Shown here in pieces: positions 39,798 to 48,576 of a stretch of DNA of 64,000 nucleotides. The DNA lies in contig DATAUE010000138.1 in NCBI GenBank assembly GCA_036268425.1, forward strand, positions 62,001 to 126,000. Direction: 5' to 3'. The DNA is from DATARH01 sp036268425. Lineage in GTDB: Bacteria > Pseudomonadota > Alphaproteobacteria > ATCC43930 > CGMCC-115725. The notes under the pieces were generated by a model. It saw only the letters and a list, made by a program, of their open reading frames with translations. It was not told the origin of the DNA and ran no database searches. A program made the position numbers and the translations under genes. How positions within the stretch are numbered: the stretch's first letter is position 1; each line of letters opens with the position of its first letter.

Positions 39798-41411
39798 TCA
39801 AGCTGCCGCCGCCGGTTGGGCGCGAGCGTCTTCCTTGATCATGGCGGCGGCCTTTTCGCCGATCATGATGGTCGGCGCATTGGTGTTGCCGGTCGTGACG
39901 GTCGGCATCACCGAGGCGTCAGCGACCCTGAGGCCCTCGATGCCGATCACCCGGAGTCGCGGATCGACGACGGCCATCGTGTCGGTGCCCATCTTGCAGG
40001 TGCCGACCGGATGGAAAATCGTCGTGCCGGTATTGCGGGCGAATTCGAGAAATGCCTCGTCGGACTGAACCTCGGGCCCAGGCACGGTTTCCTCGACGCT
40101 GTGCTCCGCCATCGCCGGCGCCGCAAAGATGCGCCGCGTATGATTGACCCCGGAAATCAGCACGCGCAGATCGTTGGGCGCCGACAGGTAGTTCGGACGG
40201 ATCGCCGGGTAGGTCAGCGGGTCGGGGGTCTGCGCCATGATCGTGCCACGGCTCTCCGGACGCACCGGGCAGACCGCGACGGTCATGCCGGCCTCGTGCT
40301 CCAACTCGCGAAAGCGGTTCTGCGCATAGCTCGCCGGGGTGAACAGGAGTTGCAGGTCGGGGCTGGCGAGCCCCTCACGGCTGCGGCAGAACACCATCGC
40401 CGCGGTTACGCCAAAGGTCAGCGCGCCGTTGCCGATGGTGGCATAGCGCACGGCTTCGCGCGCGAGGCGCACGCCGCGCGATAGCTGGTTGATCGTCACC
40501 GCATCACGCACCCGATGCGAGATGCGCACGACGTAATGGTCCGACAGATTGCCGCCGACGCCGGCAAGATCGTGCAGCACCGGCACGCCGATCGCCTGCA
40601 GGTGATTGGCCGGGCCGATGCCGGATATCTGCAACAAATGTGGCGAGTTGATCGCGCCGCCCGACAGGACCACTTCGCGCGTAACGCGGATTTCCTGGTC
40701 CGTGCCGTTCTGGCGGAAGGCGACGCCGACGCAGCGCCGCGCATCGAACAGCAGTCGGGTTGCGATCGCGTTGGTTTCGACCTTGAGGTTCGGCCGCTTG
40801 CGGGCTTCGGCGAGAAAGGTGCGCGCGGTCGAGCCGCGTACCCGGCCGCGACGGGTCATCTGCGAATAGGCGACGCCTTCCTGCTGCCTGCCATTGTAAT
40901 CCGGGTTGAACGGAAACCCGGCCTGCTGCGCCGCCTCGACAAAGCGGTGGGTGAGCGGCAGGATTGTGCGGTAATCCTCGACCTTCAGCGGCCCGCCGCC
41001 GCCGCGAAACTCACCGTCGCCACCCTGAATGTAGGTTTCCGACTTGCGGAACAGCGGCAATACCTCGTCATAGGTCCAGCCGCGGCAGCCCATCTGCGCC
41101 CAGCCGTCGTAATCGGCGGGGTTGCCGCGGACATACAGCATGCCGTTGATCGAGCTTGAGCCGCCGAGCACCTTGCCGCGCGGCCAGTAAATCTGGCGCC
41201 CGGCCGTACCGGGCTCACCTTCGCTATTGTAGTTCCAGTTGATCTTGGGATGGTGCAACAGATGCAGCACACCGGCCGGGATGTGGATCAGCGGGTTGAC
41301 ATCCTTGCCGCCGGCTTCGAGCAGCACGACGCGCGAGCCGTCCTCGGAGAGCCTGCTGGCGACGACGCATCCGGCCGAGCCGGCCCCGACCACGACGTAA
41401 TCCGCATCCAT
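39798..41411 (-). CDS. GMC family oxidoreductase (choline/alcohol dehydrogenase-like)
   Basis: A 537-aa FAD enzyme. The N-terminal FAD motif is DYVVVGAGSAGCVVASRLSE. GMC signature 1 is around GKVLGGSSSINGMLYVRGN and signature 2 is SGGAINSPHLLQISGIGP. The catalytic His lies in FHPVGTCKMGTD, and the C-terminal NTNAPTIMIGEKAA pairs with the N-terminal nucleotide site. It oxidises an alcohol whose identity cannot be told. It sits alone, with no aldehyde dehydrogenase or BetI-like regulator beside it. Confidence 0.95.
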   Translation of the reverse strand: MDADYVVVGAGSAGCVVASRLSEDGSRVVLLEAGGKDVNPLIHIPAGVLHLLHHPKINWNYNSEGEPGTAGRQIYWPRGKVLGGSSSINGMLYVRGNPADYDGWAQMGCRGWTYDEVLPLFRKSETYIQGGDGEFRGGGGPLKVEDYRTILPLTHRFVEAAQQAGFPFNPDYNGRQQEGVAYSQMTRRGRVRGSTARTFLAEARKRPNLKVETNAIATRLLFDARRCVGVAFRQNGTDQEIRVTREVVLSGGAINSPHLLQISGIGPANHLQAIGVPVLHDLAGVGGNLSDHYVVRISHRVRDAVTINQLSRGVRLAREAVRYATIGNGALTFGVTAAMVFCRSREGLASPDLQLLFTPASYAQNRFRELEHEAGMTVAVCPVRPESRGTIMAQTPDPLTYPAIRPNYLSAPNDLRVLISGVNHTRRIFAAPAMAEHSVEETVPGPEVQSDEAFLEFARNTGTTIFHPVGTCKMGTDTMAVVDPRLRVIGIEGLRVADASVMPTVTTGNTNAPTIMIGEKAAAMIKEDARAQPAAAA

Positions 41412-41605
41412 CTCGTCTTCCTCACCGCCGCGTTATCGTGATTCTCATACACCACCGTAGTGACGGGAAGAAAACGCTTCAACGCAAAGGGCCCGCAACG
41501 AACGCGAAGACAATTCTCCCTGGCGTGCAGCGCCCATGAATTACGTTTATTTTATGTGTATTACCGAGCTCTCACATCGAGAATGCCGCCATCGCGTCCT
41601 CTGCG

Positions 41606-42229
41606 TTAACCTTTACCTTCGATCGCCGCGAGCAGGGCGCGGGTCGCCGCTTCCGGATCGGCGGCACGCATGATTTCGCCCATCACCGCGATGCCGCCGG
41701 CGCCAGCGGCCAGACACGAGGCGATATTGCCGTCGTCGATGCCGCCGAGCGCGACGATCGCCCGCGGCGACCGGTGCGCGGCCTCGCCCAGCGCATCGAG
41801 ACCGATCGCCGGGCCGTATCCGGGCTTGCTGGCGGTCAGAAAAATCGGGCTGAGGCTGGCGTAATCGGCGCCGCCTTTGATTTGCGCCGCGGCCTCTTCC
41901 GGGGAATGCGCCGAAACGCCGATCAGCCCGTTGGGGAGACGTTGCCGCGCCGCCGCCGGGTTGCCGCCGCCCGGCAGGTGCACACCGCCGGCACCGACCG
42001 CGACAGCGGCGTCGAGATCGTCATGCACGGTAATGATCGCACCGCAACCGCGCCCGAGCGTCACCAGCGCCGCCAGCAACTCGCGGCGCTCGGCGGCCGG
42101 CAGATCCTTCTCGCGCAGGCTGAACCAACGGCAGCCACCCCGGAAGGCGGCGGCTGCAATGTCGATGAGCGGCCGCTTTGCCTGACTGCGGTCGGAGATG
42201 ATCAGCAGCGGCGGGTTCGGCAGATGCAT
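41606..42229 (-). CDS. thiE: Thiamine-phosphate synthase
   Basis: A 207-aa TIM-barrel enzyme coupling HMP pyrophosphate with THZ phosphate. Motifs: FSLREKDLP, ITVHDDLDAAVAVGAGGVHLP, IGVSAHSPEEA and ALGGIDDGNIASCLAAGAGGIAVMG. The adjacent PrpD-type gene lies 31 bp upstream on the same strand and may share its transcript. No TPP riboswitch was seen near it. Confidence 0.9.
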   Translation of the reverse strand: MHLPNPPLLIISDRSQAKRPLIDIAAAAFRGGCRWFSLREKDLPAAERRELLAALVTLGRGCGAIITVHDDLDAAVAVGAGGVHLPGGGNPAAARQRLPNGLIGVSAHSPEEAAAQIKGGADYASLSPIFLTASKPGYGPAIGLDALGEAAHRSPRAIVALGGIDDGNIASCLAAGAGGIAVMGEIMRAADPEAATRALLAAIEGKG

Positions 42230-42260
42230 CAGCGCATCCCTATCCTACCCGGCCCTGCAC

Positions 42261-43601
42261 TCAGGCGGCCGTCAGTTCGCGCGCCGACAAATGTTCGAGG
42301 TTTTTCAGTCGCCCGAACAGTATTTCGGGCGCGATGCGGGCATGCCCGGCGCCGAGGCAGGTGCCGAATTTCTCGAACAATTCGGCATCACTGAGCGGCA
42401 GTTCGGCAGCACCGCGGGCGCGTCGCACCTGCGCGCTTTCGAGCGTCTCGCCATTGGTCAGCTGCACCCGCACCTGATCGAACACCGCCGCACCCGACAC
42501 TTCGGGATCGTAGTTTTCGTTGGCGTCGATCGACACCTTGCGCATCAGCGCCTGCACATCGGGACGGCGCACAAACCCATCGTTGAACTCGGCGAGGCTG
42601 GCACGCCGCGCGATCACCGCCGCAGCCATCGCAAACTCCATGCTGAACTTGCCTTCGAGCCCGGTCTGCGGCTGGTGGTTGCGCAGAATCATCGCCCGTG
42701 TCTTGCTGATCGAGGCGGTGATGCTTTCGATGTCCTCGGGTTCCAAGGGCCGTTGTTTCAGCACATCCAGCAGCCCGTCGATCGAGCGGTGCAGCGCATA
42801 GCAGGCCGGATATTTCTTGATGCTAAGCCGGTTCTCGACGATGTGCCACGGCTTGCCGAGCGCCGCCGGGCTGTCGCGGTCGGCCAGCCCTTCCGGCGAC
42901 ACCGCCGACAGAAAACCCTGCGGGTGTTCGAGCGCGTCGGTCGCGGCGGTAAAGCCGGCCGCTGCCAGCCGCGCCGAAACCAACCCGGAATGCGCCGCAC
43001 GACCGGCGTGGAACGGCTTGGTCATCGTGCCGAAATTGGCCATCAGACCGCTGGATTGCGACGCCGCCAGCGCCAAAGCCATCGCCGTCTTGGCGGTGTC
43101 GAGCCGCCGCAAACTGGCACATGCCGCCGCCGCAGCGATCGTTCCGAAAATGCCGGTCGGGTGCCAGCCCTTGCGATGGTGGTGGCCGGGGTCGCGCCGC
43201 GACAATTCGGCCCACGCCTCATAGCCCGCGACATACGCGGTAATCAGCGCCGCACCCGACGCGCCGAGCGCCTCACCTTCAGCGAGGATCGCCGGCACCA
43301 GCACGGTGCTGGGATGGCCGCGCACCGCGACATCGTCGTAATCGAGCGCATGCGCCGCGGTGCCGTTGATCCAGGCGGCCTCGGGGGCTGGCGCGGTTTC
43401 TCCGGTAAAGTACAGCGTTGCATCTCCGGCAGGCGGCGCCAGCGCTTTTTTCAGCAGTTGCGGCGCCTCGTCCCGCGAGCCGGCAATCATCGTCGCGATC
43501 GTGTCGATAAAGCCGATGCGCGCGACATCGACCGCCGCGGCCGGCAGGCGTTCAAAGATGAGGCCGGCGACAAAGCCGCCGAGTTCGCGGGTCAAAGGCA
43601 T
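42261..43601 (-). CDS. MmgE/PrpD family protein
   Basis: A 446-aa protein of the 2-methylcitrate dehydratase/aconitate decarboxylase family. It starts MPLTRELGGFVAGLIFERLP, followed by WINGTAAHALDYDDVAVRGHPSTVLVPA, the family hallmark, and GWHPTGIFGTIAAAAACA. The C-terminal KKYPACYALHRSIDGLL block is also conserved. The true substrate is unknown; related proteins act on several tricarboxylates. GGAGGAA lies just upstream of the chosen ATG. No prpB/prpC is adjacent. Confidence 0.9.
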   Translation of the reverse strand: MPLTRELGGFVAGLIFERLPAAAVDVARIGFIDTIATMIAGSRDEAPQLLKKALAPPAGDATLYFTGETAPAPEAAWINGTAAHALDYDDVAVRGHPSTVLVPAILAEGEALGASGAALITAYVAGYEAWAELSRRDPGHHHRKGWHPTGIFGTIAAAAACASLRRLDTAKTAMALALAASQSSGLMANFGTMTKPFHAGRAAHSGLVSARLAAAGFTAATDALEHPQGFLSAVSPEGLADRDSPAALGKPWHIVENRLSIKKYPACYALHRSIDGLLDVLKQRPLEPEDIESITASISKTRAMILRNHQPQTGLEGKFSMEFAMAAAVIARRASLAEFNDGFVRRPDVQALMRKVSIDANENYDPEVSGAAVFDQVRVQLTNGETLESAQVRRARGAAELPLSDAELFEKFGTCLGAGHARIAPEILFGRLKNLEHLSARELTAA

Positions 43602-43722
43602 CTGGGTTCCTCCGGTTTTCCCGATTATGCCGCAAGGCGGCCGGCGGGCTTGCGGGTAATCGCAGCGTCGACGAATTGACCGTGCCATCGGCCGGTCCTT
43701 GTTTCCCCGTCGATCTTAGGCG

Positions 43723-44502
43723 ATGAAGATAGGTATGACGATGCCGCAGCGCCGTTTGGTACATCACCCGATCCTTGCCCTGATAACCCGGCCGCGCCGC
43801 GAGGCGGCGCCGCTGGCCGCGGCGCTCGCCGCGCGCGGTGTCGAAGCGGTTGTTGAGCCGCTGCTCGACATCCACCAGTTCGGCGGCCCGCCGCTCGACC
43901 TGGGCGGCGTGCAGGCGCTTTTATGCACCAGCGCGAATGGCGTTCGGGCACTGGCGGGCCGCACCGCGGAGCGCAATCTGCCGTTGCTCGCCGTCGGCGA
44001 CGCAACCGCGCACCGCGCGCGCAACGAAGGTTTTTCGTGCGTCGACAGCGCTGCTGGAGCCATCGACGATCTGGTGCGGCTGGTTGGCAGGCGCCTCCGC
44101 CCCGATGCGGGGCGGCTGCTTCATGTTGCCGGCAGCGCCGTCGCCGGCGATCTTTCGGCATCCCTGATCCCGTCAGGTTTTTCGGTCGACAGAACCGTGT
44201 TGTACGAGGCGCGCCCGATCTCCCGGTTGAGCGACACCACCGCCGCAGCGTTGGCGGACGGCGCGATCGACATCGCGATGTTTTATTCACCGCGCACCGC
44301 GGCGATCTTTGCGCGGCTGGTTGATATCGCCGACTTAGCCGACGCGATGTCCTGCGTCACGGCAATCTCGATCAGCGCCGCGGCCGACGCGGCACTCGCC
44401 GCCCTGCATTTTCGCGAGCGGCAGGTCGCATTGCGGCCGGACCAGCCGAGCCTGCTCGCCGTTCTTGATCGCGTGCTTGACGAACAGCGATGCCCCGCAT
44501 GA
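43723..44502 (+). CDS. hemD: Uroporphyrinogen-III synthase
   Basis: A 259-aa HemD-type protein that closes hydroxymethylbilane to uroporphyrinogen III. The family is poorly conserved. Support comes from ITRPRREAAPLAAALAARG, LLCTSANGVRALAG, LPLLAVGDATAHRARNEGF, TVLYEARPI and MFYSPRTAAIFARLV. Genomic context also fits, since mitofilin and hemY follow in the order typical of alphaproteobacteria. hemC is not here. The start could also be the ATG at 43735. Confidence 0.88.
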   Translation: MKIGMTMPQRRLVHHPILALITRPRREAAPLAAALAARGVEAVVEPLLDIHQFGGPPLDLGGVQALLCTSANGVRALAGRTAERNLPLLAVGDATAHRARNEGFSCVDSAAGAIDDLVRLVGRRLRPDAGRLLHVAGSAVAGDLSASLIPSGFSVDRTVLYEARPISRLSDTTAAALADGAIDIAMFYSPRTAAIFARLVDIADLADAMSCVTAISISAAADAALAALHFRERQVALRPDQPSLLAVLDRVLDEQRCPA

Positions 44503-45683
44503 CCGAGCCTCACGAGGAAACCGCTGCTCCGGACGTAACCATCGGGCCCCCAGCCAGTGCAGCGCCGGGCCAGATTCCGCCCAAGCCGATAGTGTCCGAA
44601 CCGCCCCTGCCAAAACCGCCCTCGCCCGAACCGCCCTCGCCTGAACCGTTCCCGCCTGAACCGCCCCCGCCTTCCCCATCGTCGCAACCGCAAAGAATCC
44701 CGGATTACCGCGCCGTCGCGCTGTGTCTTGCCGCGGCGTTGATACTCGTCATCGTGCTGGTCGGCACCGCGCCGTTCTGGGCGCCGGCATTACCGTGGAG
44801 TACACCGCCGGCGCCCGAAGCGGCGCCGCGCGACGATGCCGCGCTGAACCAGCGGCTCGACCGGCTCGACGCATCCCAGCAGCAGATGCGCCAGCAGACG
44901 ACGGGCGCCGCGGCGACCCTGCAGCAGCTCGACCGGCGCCTTGCCGCCATCGAGGCCAAGCCGCCGCCTCCGCCGCCCGATACAAGCGGTATCCGGCAGC
45001 AACTGACGTCGCTGTCAGGCGCGTCAGCGGCATTGGCGGCGCGCGTCGACGCACTCGACAAGAGCGTGCGCAGCCGCAACGAGCACGACACAACCGACAT
45101 GTCGCTGGTCCTCGCATTGCTGCAAATCCGCGACGCGGTCGATGCCGGACGCCCGTTCGACGCGGAATACGGCGCGCTCACGACCCTGGCCCGCAGCCGC
45201 CCCGATGTCGTGACAGCTGCCGCGCCCCTGGCCGAGCCGGCCAGGACCGGTACAGCGAGCCGCGCCGTCCTCACCCGCCGGCTGCGCGAGCTTGGCGGTG
45301 AAATCGCCGCAACCGAGGCACCGCCGGCCGCATCGGAAGGGTGGTTCGGCGAGGCCTGGGCTCGGGTGCGCGGCCTCATCCGCATCCGTCGGATCGACGG
45401 CGCCGCCCCCGGCGGCAGCCCGGACGCCGCGGTGAACGCCGCGGAACTGTCGCTGGCCGGCGGCGACCTGGAGGGCGCGGTGACGGCGCTCGGCAAGCTC
45501 GACGGCGCTGCCGCGGAAGCTGCCGGACCCTGGCTGCGCCAGGCGCGCCAACGGATCGCCGTCGAAGCCGCTCTGCACCGGATCGAGAGCCTGCTGTTGG
45601 CCGGCGGTCCATCCGGAGCATCCTCCGGAACATCCCCGGGTGCCCCGCCGGCACCGCCGCCCGCAATGGGATCGGCGCACTGA
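44499..45683 (+). CDS. Mitofilin-like (COG4223) inner-membrane protein
   Basis: A 394-aa protein. A long Pro/Glu-rich cytoplasmic leader (residues 10-70), one transmembrane helix (ALCLAAALILVIVLVGTAPFW), a Gln-rich coiled coil and a C-terminal helical domain (GWFGEAWARVRGLIRIRR...) match bacterial homologues of mitochondrial Mic60, which shape intracytoplasmic membranes. The ATG at 44499 overlaps the hemD stop as ATGA, implying translational coupling. An ATG nine bases earlier is possible. It ends overlapping hemY by one base. Confidence 0.87.
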   Translation: MTEPHEETAAPDVTIGPPASAAPGQIPPKPIVSEPPLPKPPSPEPPSPEPFPPEPPPPSPSSQPQRIPDYRAVALCLAAALILVIVLVGTAPFWAPALPWSTPPAPEAAPRDDAALNQRLDRLDASQQQMRQQTTGAAATLQQLDRRLAAIEAKPPPPPPDTSGIRQQLTSLSGASAALAARVDALDKSVRSRNEHDTTDMSLVLALLQIRDAVDAGRPFDAEYGALTTLARSRPDVVTAAAPLAEPARTGTASRAVLTRRLRELGGEIAATEAPPAASEGWFGEAWARVRGLIRIRRIDGAAPGGSPDAAVNAAELSLAGGDLEGAVTALGKLDGAAAEAAGPWLRQARQRIAVEAALHRIESLLLAGGPSGASSGTSPGAPPAPPPAMGSAH

Positions 45684-47131
45684 TGCTGCGACTCCTGATC
45701 ATTTTGTGCCGGGTCGTCGTGGCGCTGCTGCTGCTTGCGATCGTCGGCGGCGGCGCGGTGTTTTTTTCCGATCGCCCCGGGCAGGTGGAGATCACCTGGC
45801 AGGGCTGGCAGATCGATACATCGGTCGGCGTGCTGGCCGCCGGTGTCGTAGCGGTTGCGCTGCTCGCGTCGCTGGTGGCGCTGCTGCTGGCGGCGCTGCG
45901 GCGGGTGCCGCGCAATCTGCGGCGGCGGCGTGCGCGGCTGCGCCGTGAAGCCGGGGACCGCGCACTCACCCGCGGCCTTGTCGCGTTAGCGGCGGGTCAG
46001 GCGGCGCCGGCGCGGGTCGAGGCACAGAATGCCGAACTGCTGATCCCCGGTCATCCAGTGGCGTTGTTGCTCGCGGCAGAGGCGGCGCAGCGCGACGGTG
46101 ACACCGCACAGGCGCAACGCGCCTACGCCGCGCTGCTGGAACGGCGCGAAACCGAATTCCTGGGCTTGCGCGGCCTGATCGGGCAGACATTGCGTGCCGG
46201 CGACGACGATGCCGCGCTACGCTTGGCCGAGCGGGCACGGCGGGTGCGTCCCGACGCGCGCTGGCTGATCGAAACCTTGCTGGTGCTGGAAGCGCGGGCA
46301 GGCGCGTGGGACGCAGCCCGCGAAACGCTGGCCGCCGCAACGCGGCGCGGCGCATTGTCCGAAGATCGGGCGCAGCATCACCACGGTGTGTTGCTGTACG
46401 AATTGAGCAGCGCCGCCGAACAGCGCGGCGAGTTGCGTCATGCAGCGCGGCTCGCCGCCAAAGCACAGCGGCTGGCTCCCGATATCGCGGCGGTCGCCTA
46501 TCATCGCGCGCGGCTGCTGCTGGCGTTAGGACGCCGGCGCGCCGCGACAAAGGCAATCGAGCATGCGTGGCGCACCGCACCGCACCCTGATCTCGCTCGG
46601 CTCTACCTCGAAGTCAGGCCACTCGACGGGCCGCTGGCTCGAGCCGCGGCGTTGCCGCGCCTTGCCCAACAGAACCCGCACGCGGCGGAAAGCCACCAGT
46701 CGATCGCCGAGGTCGCCCTTGCCGCGCAGCTTTGGGGCGAAGCGCGACGCCATCTCGAACTGGCCGCCGCCGCGGCGCCTCCTGGACAGGGGCCGTCGCG
46801 CCAGCTTTGCCTGTTGATGGCACGGCTCGAGGAAAGCGAAAGCGGCAACGCCCGCGCGGCGCGTGAATGGGTCGATCGCGCGGTAGGTGCACCTCCCGAC
46901 GCAGCCTACATCTGCGAACGCTGCGGCGAAGCGACACCGGATTGGCATGTATTGTGCCGTCGCTGCGACGGCTTTGACACGCTCTCGTGGCGACGCCCTC
47001 CGCCGGGTCAGCGGCCGTTTGCGGACAGCCCGGATGCCACGGCGATCCTGCCGGCGCCGGCAACGCTGCATGCCGCCACAATCAGCCACGCCACGAGCGG
47101 CTTGGCGGCGCCGGCACAATCGGATAATTAA
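45683..47131 (+). CDS. hemY: HemY-like TPR membrane protein of the haem operon
   Basis: A 482-aa inner-membrane protein. Two N-terminal transmembrane helices (about 5-28 and 48-72) frame FFSDRPGQVEITWQGWQIDTS, the HemY_N signature. TPR-like repeats follow. The C-terminus bears a zinc-ribbon-like CERCGEATPDWHVLCRRCDG. HemY is linked to late haem synthesis but its function is not defined. The TGATG overlap with the mitofilin gene shows tight coupling. The gene lies 42 bp upstream of tRNA-Thr. Confidence 0.9.
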   Translation: MLRLLIILCRVVVALLLLAIVGGGAVFFSDRPGQVEITWQGWQIDTSVGVLAAGVVAVALLASLVALLLAALRRVPRNLRRRRARLRREAGDRALTRGLVALAAGQAAPARVEAQNAELLIPGHPVALLLAAEAAQRDGDTAQAQRAYAALLERRETEFLGLRGLIGQTLRAGDDDAALRLAERARRVRPDARWLIETLLVLEARAGAWDAARETLAAATRRGALSEDRAQHHHGVLLYELSSAAEQRGELRHAARLAAKAQRLAPDIAAVAYHRARLLLALGRRRAATKAIEHAWRTAPHPDLARLYLEVRPLDGPLARAAALPRLAQQNPHAAESHQSIAEVALAAQLWGEARRHLELAAAAAPPGQGPSRQLCLLMARLEESESGNARAAREWVDRAVGAPPDAAYICERCGEATPDWHVLCRRCDGFDTLSWRRPPPGQRPFADSPDATAILPAPATLHAATISHATSGLAAPAQSDN

Positions 47132-47173
47132 AGACCACCGGTTCACCACACCGGCACAGGCTGGCACCGGCAA

Positions 47174-47248
47174 GCCCCGATAGCTCAGCGGTAGAGCAAC
47201 CGCTTCGTAAGCGGTAGGCCGTTGGTTCAAATCCGACTCGGGGCACCA
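47174..47248 (+). tRNA. tRNA-Thr (anticodon CGT)
   Basis: A 75-nt tRNA with encoded CCA. Acceptor GCCCCGA pairs with TCGGGGC. The anticodon arm is ACCGC-TTCGTAA-GCGGT with anticodon CGT. The GGTTCAAATCC T-arm is intact. tRNA 3' ends are common integration sites, and everything to its right has the look of an acquired island. No second copy of the tRNA 3' end was found in the window. Confidence 0.97.
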
Positions 47249-47255
47249 GCCTGCC

Positions 47256-47287
47256 AATGACTTAGAGGACTGATCCTCTGAGTCATT
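47256..47287 (+). terminator. Hairpin after tRNA-Thr
   Basis: AATGACTTAGAGGA and TCCTCTGAGTCATT form a 14-bp stem with one wobble pair and a 4-nt loop, 7 bp after the tRNA. There is no clear T-run, but the position fits transcript termination for the hemD-hemY-tRNA unit. Confidence 0.6.
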
Positions 47288-47541
47288 CCTCCGGGGGTCG
47301 CAATTAGGGTAGCAAATTTGCCTGTGGCTTCCTCGACAAACGCGGTCCGAACTATCTGCCGAGCTGCACGCTTGGCTCAGCGAACGTCAGCGATCGCCGA
47401 CCACGCGCTGTCTCACATTCAGGTTTACCTTCCCCGCTGGCCTCGTTAACCCGCCTGGCCGGTCCCATTAACGGATCGGGCGATGTTCTCGAAACGCTTG
47501 CAAACACTGCTCCCGTGATAATGAGGCGGACGCTGTCTTCA

Positions 47542-47661
47542 TCACTCCGTTAGGGTCGACGCGACGAGAATCTGATTTTCGACGTACTCGAAGCCGATCG
47601 AGCGAGCGTGCAACCGAGTGCCCTCATATCGCACGGAGACACCCTCGCGCGCCGCGCTAAT
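47542..47661 (-). pseudogene. Possible C-terminal remnant of an unknown protein
   Basis: About 40 codons on the minus strand ending in TGA, with a protein-like composition (AREGVSVRYEGTRL... FEYVENQILVASTLTE). An in-frame stop lies just upstream and there is no start. I do not recognise the family. Confidence 0.3.
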
Positions 47662-47798
47662 TTTCTAGGGCAGGCGAAGGCGCTCTGGTTTAGTCGCTTG
47701 GAGCGGGTGAAGAGCCCCGGATAAGTTGCTAGTATTCACAAGAAATGCACGATTGTCAAATAGTTGCGCTGCCGAGGCGAGCATGCAGAGAGCGCAAT

Positions 47799-47830
47799 TG
47801 TTGGACGTTCTGTTGGACAGTTTGTTGGAC
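47799..47830 (+). repeat. Three TGTTGGAC direct repeats at a 12-bp period
   Basis: TGTTGGAC occurs at 47799, 47811 and 47823, each followed by a 4-base spacer (GTTC, AGTT, GATT). The regular 12-bp period is close to one helical turn, as for a protein-binding array, and is too short for CRISPR. Confidence 0.7.
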
Positions 47831-48226
47831 GATTTTCGCCGCCGCAGGTCGGAATCCTGCATCGCGGGCTCCCTTCATGAAAGCGTTTCGAACATCGTGT
47901 ACTGTGCCGTTATCCGACATTCGGGCGGTGTTTGAAGATCTCAGATGAGTACGAGGGTTGCCGCCCGAAGCCATACTGTTGTGATCGAGGCAGCCTCAAT
48001 CATCGCGCGTTGATCACGGAGGTGAAAATCGCGACGTTCGCGCACCGCGTGAGGGCGCGATCCGCGTGATTTTGGTGTCGTCCGTCCGCAGCCTTCCGGA
48101 TTACCGTGCGGCCTGCGCGTTATTTCCGAGACCGGGGTATTGACGGTGCGGAGTAGGCATCCCCGATGGAATCGCGGATGCCGGTCGACCACCGAAAAAA
48201 TTGATTTCTTCGCCTTCTGTCCCCCC

Positions 48227-48257
48227 TTGAACGAGGATTTGGTAAGATTATCTTACC
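48227..48257 (+). promoter_or_regulatory. Promoter with overlapping operator of the island operon
   Basis: A -35 TTGAAC at 48227-48232, a 16-bp spacer and a -10 TATCTT at 48249-48254. The -10 lies inside the perfect palindrome GGTAAGAT-T-ATCTTACC (48241-48257). Binding of a repressor here would block RNA polymerase. The XRE protein encoded second in the operon is the obvious candidate. AAGGAGG follows ahead of the first gene. Confidence 0.75.
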
Positions 48258-48275
48258 GTCCGTAAGGAGGATGGC

Positions 48276-48575
48276 ATGACCCTCGATGAAGCGAAAAAGG
48301 CCTTGATCAACGTTCTCCAGCGGATCCAAGCCGTGAGCGGTGAGGAGTGCCCCGCGCTGAACGGGTCAGTGATTCCTGCCAAACAGCTTCCCAAATTTGA
48401 TAGTACCGTGTGGCCCGCCGCCACGACACTTGTCGCGCGCGATCTCGGAGTCTCCATCCCTAACAATGTGCACATCTTTGGCGGACAAAACGGAGCGCCT
48501 CTGTTGACCATCGACCAAACTGCCGCGCTGATCTGCAAGAAGTGGCTGCCCCGCGAGCAAACGAAGGCTGCCTGA
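48276..48575 (+). CDS. Acyl-carrier-like small protein
   Basis: A 99-aa protein starting MTLDEAKKALINVLQRIQAV. Residues 41-63 (F-D42-S43-T-V... followed by LGVSIP at about 57-62) align by eye with the DSL...LEEEFGIEIP segment of acyl carrier proteins, with the same spacing from the DS pair to the IP. A last helix TIDQTAALICKKW corresponds to ACP helix IV. Ser43 would be the phosphopantetheine site. It lacks the usual strong acidity and has Thr instead of Leu after DS, so it may be a divergent carrier. The holo-ACP synthase encoded at the far end of the same locus supports this reading. It has an excellent AAGGAGG ribosome-binding site. The TGA is one base before the next ATG. Confidence 0.6.
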   Translation: MTLDEAKKALINVLQRIQAVSGEECPALNGSVIPAKQLPKFDSTVWPAATTLVARDLGVSIPNNVHIFGGQNGAPLLTIDQTAALICKKWLPREQTKAA

Positions 48576-48576
48576 T

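Larger units (their letters stand above)
47288..48226. other. Gene-poor island edge
   Basis: About 940 bp between tRNA-Thr and the first island operon with no intact gene that I can recognise. It holds a coding-like remnant (47542-47661, minus), three spaced TGTTGGAC repeats (47799-47830) and a hairpin GGCATCCCCGAT-GGA-ATCGCGGATGCC at 48156-48182. Such decayed sequence is usual next to an integration site. Confidence 0.55.

Noticed and set aside
41412..41605. TPP riboswitch or regulator between the GMC gene and thiE
   Set aside because: No THI-box-like motif; the region lies downstream of thiE and upstream of the GMC gene on the minus strand.
47799..47830. Possible CRISPR array
   Set aside because: The repeats are 8 bp with 4-bp spacers; no array of the right size and no cas genes occur anywhere in the window.
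47726..47974. Short overlapping frames on both strands around the TGTTGGAC repeats
   Set aside because: Neither strand has a ribosome-binding site or recognisable protein features; the repeats alone explain the odd composition.
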